Shown here: in pieces, positions 13,506 to 16,233 of the stretch
How positions within the stretch are numbered: the first letter of the stretch is position 1
How the letters are laid out: every line of letters starts with the position of its first letter
Assembly (NCBI GenBank): GCA_934121875.1
Contig: CAKOVG010000020.1
Location: 1-16,233, forward strand
Reading direction: 5' to 3'
DNA: 16,233 nt
Origin: an uncultured Clostridia bacterium
GTDB taxonomy: Bacteria > Bacillota > Clostridia > TANB77 > CAG-508
Translations under genes and position numbers: made by a program
The notes under the pieces: generated by a model
The model's input: only the letters and a program-made list of their open reading frames with translations
The model's database searches: none
Told to the model about the DNA's origin: nothing

Positions 13506-14777
13506 ATGGAGCAAAAACAATCAGAAGAAATAAAGAAAACAATGGCACAAATTTATACACAAATAGCAGAAAGAGTAGGAAAAAACACAGCGATTTCAAA
13601 TATAACATATTACAAAGAGTTTACTTTTAACTCAGCCAAGTTTATAGACAAAGATATATTCATAGTTAAATTGCAAAAATTACAACTAAAAGATCAATCA
13701 GAAACTTTTGAAATATATAATAAAGAAGGAGAACAAATAGGTACTGTAGATGAAAAAGGTAAAATACAGTATAAACCTGAATATATAGAAAGATTAAAAC
13801 AAGAATATTCTAAATTTTTTGAACTCCTAAGATTAGACAATGCAGAATTTGAATTGCCGGAAAAAATAAAAGAAGAAGATATATCACTAGAGAATGAGGA
13901 ATTAGAAAAAGAAATTGAAAAATTAGATGTGGATAAATCAAAAAAATCAAGAGATGAAGAAAAACATAAAGAAAATAATGTGCAAGAACAAGAAATTGCA
14001 ACTAAAAAAGGAATACCAGTAAATAATATTCTGGTAGTTAGAGATAATAGTAACTTATACAAAGACCATCCAGAATTGGAAAGGGGATTAATTTTTAGCC
14101 GTGATAATGATGGACAAGTAAAGGCTGAATATGTTGATGAAAATGGAGATTTACAACCTTCTAAATATATCCAACCATCAAACACATCAATTAGACAAGA
14201 AACAGTATCTATGGGAAAAGATGGCAACCCTATAACAAGAGAAACTCCGCAACAAGTAATGAGAACACAAAACTTAACTGGAAGAGATCAAGACATAAGA
14301 GATATTAGAATAAATGTAAAATTTGATCAATATGGATATCTAGACATAGAAGAAGCAAGACAGGGAAGAAACGGAGAATGGGCAGCACATGATATAGAAG
14401 TTAGAGGAAGAGAATATAATAGTGCGCAAATAAATGAAGCTACATCTATAGTAACAGGAGTTGCAGATCCAGATAAAGAAACTAATTTATACGAAAATGT
14501 AGAAAACAAGGGAAAACAACAAGATGATATTAAATATGATAAAATGTATTTAATGCAACATGCAGATGAAGTAATAGAAAAATTTATAAAACAAGGCTAT
14601 CAAAAAACTGAAGCCATAGCAATTTTTAACTATATGATTGGAGAACAAGAATTAACAGAAGAACAAGCCAAGAAAAAAGTAAATGAAAATCTAAAGGAAG
14701 AGAAACAAGAAGAAAGAGAAGAAGCAGAAGAAAGAACTCCTTGGGGAGATGCAGAAGCAAGAGATGCTAGAAGATAA
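13506..14777 (+). CDS. Unrecognised hydrophilic, highly charged protein, possible secretion-system accessory or substrate
   Basis: I do not recognise this 423-residue protein. It has no signal peptide or transmembrane segment. Residues 1-118 look like a compact alpha/beta domain (F-E-I-Y-N-K-E-G-E-Q-I-G, then helices). Residues 118-165 are a Glu/Lys-rich, probably coiled-coil stretch. Residues 168-320 look like a second globular region. Residues 343-400 are helical (M-Q-H-A-D-E-V-I-E-K-F-I, then A-I-F-N-Y-M-I-G-E-Q-E-L). The end is very charged: E-R-T-P-W-G-D-A-E-A-R-D-A-R-R. It has its own promoter and AGGAG 9 nt before the ATG, and lies between the apparatus operon and a wall enzyme. It could be a cytoplasmic regulator, a chaperone or an exported substrate with an Arg-rich C-terminal signal. 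None of these is proven. Confidence 0.8.
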   Translation: MEQKQSEEIKKTMAQIYTQIAERVGKNTAISNITYYKEFTFNSAKFIDKDIFIVKLQKLQLKDQSETFEIYNKEGEQIGTVDEKGKIQYKPEYIERLKQEYSKFFELLRLDNAEFELPEKIKEEDISLENEELEKEIEKLDVDKSKKSRDEEKHKENNVQEQEIATKKGIPVNNILVVRDNSNLYKDHPELERGLIFSRDNDGQVKAEYVDENGDLQPSKYIQPSNTSIRQETVSMGKDGNPITRETPQQVMRTQNLTGRDQDIRDIRINVKFDQYGYLDIEEARQGRNGEWAAHDIEVRGREYNSAQINEATSIVTGVADPDKETNLYENVENKGKQQDDIKYDKMYLMQHADEVIEKFIKQGYQKTEAIAIFNYMIGEQELTEEQAKKKVNENLKEEKQEEREEAEERTPWGDAEARDARR

Positions 14778-14785
14778 TTAAATTA

Positions 14786-14814
14786 TTCATAAAAATCACC
14801 TTTACAAATATAAT
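14786..14814 (+). promoter_or_regulatory. Possible promoter of the carboxypeptidase gene inside the hairpin
   Basis: TTCATA (14786-14791), a 17-nt spacer and TATAAT (14809-14814). A start near 14821 would place the ribosome site at the very 5' end of the mRNA, without the left arm of the hairpin that otherwise covers it. The match is moderate and the DNA AT-rich. Confidence 0.35.
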
Positions 14815-14830
14815 GTAAAAGGTGATTTTT
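14791..14830 (+). terminator. Hairpin terminator that also contains the next gene's ribosome site
   Basis: AAAAATCACC (14791-14800) pairs with GGTGATTTTT (14821-14830), and TTTACA (14801-14806) with TGTAAA (14814-14819); one A at 14820 is bulged. The right arm ends in six T and looks like a terminator for the gene ending at 14777. The same arm holds AAAGGTGA, the only ribosome site for ATG 14832, so in read-through mRNA this site would be masked. Confidence 0.75.
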
Positions 14831-14831
14831 T

Positions 14832-16115
14832 ATGAAAGGTGATTTTAGGGACGGGGTCAAAAAGCACCATTTTAAAAATGGTTGCAATATAACAAACAAA
14901 GCGGTAATTGCATTTTTTATTATGATTTTATTAGTGTTAAATAGTACTTGTTTAGCTAACATAGACGACAATGAATCCATAGATATAGATGAAATAAAAA
15001 AAGAAATGGTGCAAACGGTAGCAAAAAATACAGAAGATTTAAAATTGAATGCGAGAATAGGGCTGATATTTGATAGAAATTCAAAAACAATATTATATGA
15101 AAAAAATGGGCTAAAACAAGTACCAATGGCAAGTACCACTAAAATAATGACAGCAATAGTAGTGCTAGAAAATGCAAAGTTAAATGATATTGTAACAATA
15201 AGTAAAAAAGCTGCTGGAACAGGAGGATCAAGGCTAGGTTTAAAAGTAAATGATAAAATTACAGTACATGATTTATTATATGGATTAATGTTGAAGTCTG
15301 GAAATGACGCAGCCGTAGCATTGGCAGAACATGTTGGTGGAGGCATAGAAGAATTTGCAGACTTAATGAATAAAAAAGCAAATGAAATAGGTTGTGTAAA
15401 TAGTCACTTTGAAACACCACATGGACTAGACCAAGAAAAACATTACACAACTGCGTATGAACTAGCATGTATGGCAGATTATGCGCTAAATATTCCAAAA
15501 TTTAGAGAAATAGTTAATTCAAAAAAATATAACATAACAATAAATGCTAAAAGTTGCTTGATAGAAAATACAAATGAATTGTTAGGAAGTTTATATGGGG
15601 TGTATGGTGTGAAAACTGGCTTTACAAATGGTGCAGGTAGGTGTTTAGTAACAGCATGCAAAAGAGATGACTTAGACATCATAACAGTAGTTTTAGGAGC
15701 AGATACTAAAAAAATTAGAACATCAGATAGTATAAAGTTAATAGAGTATGCATATAAAAATTATGAAATAGTAGATATTCAAAAAAAAATTAAAGAACAA
15801 TTTCAAAATTGGAAATATTTAAACCAAAACCGCATATATATAAATAAAGCAAAACACAATAACTTAAATTTAGAAATGGAAAAGTTAGAATATGACAAAA
15901 TTGCACTAAAAAAAGAAGATGTAGATAATACAAAAATAGAAATAAACTCTATATATAATTTAGAAGCGCCAGTAGAAAAAAATAAAATTATAGGAAATGC
16001 AAAAGTACAAATAGGGAACAAAACAATAGCTACTCTAAATGTTTATAGTACAAACATAATAGAGAAAAAGAATATTTTTGACTATTTTATAGATTTTTTA
16101 TCAATAGCACCTTGA
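14832..16115 (+). CDS. D-alanyl-D-alanine carboxypeptidase (peptidase S11, DacF/PBP5 type)
   Basis: The 427-residue protein removes the terminal D-Ala from peptidoglycan stem peptides outside the membrane, adjusting cross-linking. All three penicillin-binding motifs are present: S-x-x-K (S101-T-T-K104), S-x-N (S156-G-N158) and K-T-G (K261-T262-G263). A signal peptide core (about 24-38, likely cut after C-L-A near 42) precedes the catalytic domain (about 50-300), and a PBP5-type beta-rich C-terminal domain (about 320-412) and a short amphipathic end (F-D-Y-F-I-D-F-L) for membrane attachment follow. The first 23 residues before the hydrophobic core are unusually long and polar, and lie on a GC-rich hairpin (14838-14868). 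No in-frame start with a better ribosome site is visible. The enzyme may be sporulation- or growth-related; a direct tie to the secretion system is not shown. Confidence 0.93.
   Translation: MKGDFRDGVKKHHFKNGCNITNKAVIAFFIMILLVLNSTCLANIDDNESIDIDEIKKEMVQTVAKNTEDLKLNARIGLIFDRNSKTILYEKNGLKQVPMASTTKIMTAIVVLENAKLNDIVTISKKAAGTGGSRLGLKVNDKITVHDLLYGLMLKSGNDAAVALAEHVGGGIEEFADLMNKKANEIGCVNSHFETPHGLDQEKHYTTAYELACMADYALNIPKFREIVNSKKYNITINAKSCLIENTNELLGSLYGVYGVKTGFTNGAGRCLVTACKRDDLDIITVVLGADTKKIRTSDSIKLIEYAYKNYEIVDIQKKIKEQFQNWKYLNQNRIYINKAKHNNLNLEMEKLEYDKIALKKEDVDNTKIEINSIYNLEAPVEKNKIIGNAKVQIGNKTIATLNVYSTNIIEKKNIFDYFIDFLSIAP
14838..14868 (+). repeat. GC-rich REP-like imperfect hairpin inside the carboxypeptidase start
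   Basis: GGTGATTTT (14838-14846) pairs with AAAAGCACC (14860-14868) with a single A-G mismatch, enclosing GGGACGGGGTC, which can form an inner GAC/GTC stem. The G-rich core is out of character with the surrounding DNA. The sequence AAAGGTGATTTT occurs twice, at 14818-14829 and 14835-14846, as a direct repeat across the start codon. It looks like a small dispersed palindromic element or its remnant; copies elsewhere cannot be checked here. Confidence 0.45.
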
Positions 16116-16140
16116 CATTTATTAAAAAATTTGCTATTAT
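16112..16140 (+). promoter_or_regulatory. Strong sigma-A promoter of the tRNA-Gly gene
   Basis: A perfect TTGACA (16112-16117), a 17-nt spacer and TATTAT (16135-16140), with TGC just before it giving an extended -10. The -35 overlaps the stop codon of the carboxypeptidase gene (TGA 16113-16115). Transcription should begin near 16147. Confidence 0.85.
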
Positions 16141-16142
16141 AA

Positions 16143-16164
16143 ATATGCTTTGAAAGAAGCATAT
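16143..16164 (+). other. Perfect hairpin abutting the 5' end of tRNA-Gly
   Basis: ATATGCTT (16143-16150) pairs perfectly with AAGCATAT (16157-16164) around TGAAAG, and the next base is G1 of the tRNA. Because transcription probably starts near 16147, only part of the left arm may be in the RNA. It may shape 5' leader processing. Confidence 0.5.
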
Positions 16165-16233
16165 GCGGGAATAGCTCAGTTGATAGAGCGCTGCCTTGCC
16201 AAGGCAGAGGTCGCGGGTTTGAGCCCCGTTTCC
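16165..16233 (+). tRNA. tRNA-Gly (anticodon GCC), 3' end cut by the window
   Basis: Positions 1-69 of a cloverleaf are present: acceptor arm GCGGGAA, D stem GCTC/GAGC, anticodon stem CTGCC/GGCAG with anticodon GCC at 16198-16200, T stem GCGGG/CCCGT (one G-T pair), and the start of the 3' acceptor strand TTCC. It decodes GGC and GGU glycine codons. The missing bases should complete the acceptor with CGC and the discriminator. D-loop position 19 is A (16183) and T-loop position 56 is T (16220), where G and C are almost universal; the two changes restore a pair. Confidence 0.95.

Noticed and set aside
13694..14227. 177-codon minus-strand open frame opposite the charged protein gene
   Set aside because: Its Ser/Phe/Leu-rich translation mirrors the Glu/Lys-rich plus-strand protein. 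The plus strand has a promoter, ribosome site and both flanking terminators.
14783..15346. 187-codon minus-strand open frame opposite the carboxypeptidase
   Set aside because: It is antisense to the S-x-x-K and S-x-N motif region of a clear S11 enzyme, with no ribosome site or domain.
16165..16233. tRNA-Gly as the attachment site of an integrated element comprising the secretion locus
   Set aside because: Elements that use tRNA genes usually join the tRNA 3' end, which points out of the window and away from the cluster. No integrase or matching direct repeat is visible inside.
1..16233. CRISPR array or insertion sequence
   Set aside because: No regularly spaced repeats, transposase-like frames or paired terminal inverted repeats were seen, apart from the small palindrome at 14838-14868.

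Overview
The window is strongly AT-rich, has Firmicutes-type AGGAGG ribosome binding sites and sigma-A promoters, and carries a Spo0E-like gene beside Spo0A-box-like sites. This points to a low-GC, probably spore-forming member of the Clostridia. I cannot name the species from the sequence. Every supported gene lies on the + strand.

Layout. 1-213 is the C-terminal tail of an M16 (YmfH-like) peptidase followed by a terminator. 214-716 holds a short Spo0E-like phosphatase gene with its own promoter, two TGTCGAA (Spo0A-box) sequences upstream and a long hairpin downstream. 803-2313 is a pilin cassette: three TrbC/VirB2-like small membrane proteins closed by a strong terminator. 2324-13462 is a long operon with its own promoter and terminator. 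It encodes a PrgI/VirB3-like protein, a TraC-like membrane protein with an AT-hook-like motif, a VirB4/TraE ATPase, a VirB6/TrbL-like channel protein split by an apparent frameshift, a membrane-anchored NTF2-like (VirB8-type) protein, a two-domain cell wall hydrolase (GH24 lysozyme plus NlpC/P60-type peptidase), and a second membrane-anchored protein with three NTF2-like repeats. 13450-14830 is a separate unit with one unrecognised hydrophilic, highly charged protein. 14832-16115 is an S11 D-alanyl-D-alanine carboxypeptidase. The window ends inside a tRNA-Gly(GCC) gene driven by a near-consensus promoter.

How it fits together. The pilins, PrgI, VirB4, VirB6, VirB8-like proteins and the VirB1-like hydrolase make a nearly complete Gram-positive type IV secretion apparatus: pilus subunits, inner-membrane platform, energising ATPase and a wall-opening enzyme. 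No relaxase, VirD4/TcpA coupling ATPase, VirB11, integrase, origin of transfer or partition gene is visible, and both flanks look like ordinary chromosomal genes. Within this window the locus therefore does not look like a simple conjugative element. It could be a domesticated export or uptake system, the remains of an integrative element, or one part of a system whose other genes lie elsewhere.

The points most worth a second look are the relaxase-less apparatus next to sporulation-control sequences, the +1 frame break in the VirB6-like gene, the unrecognised charged protein after the operon, the rebuilt 5' end of the carboxypeptidase gene (hairpin-embedded ribosome site plus a GC-rich REP-like hairpin inside the coding start), and the tRNA-Gly in which the nearly universal G19-C56 tertiary pair is replaced by A19-U56.
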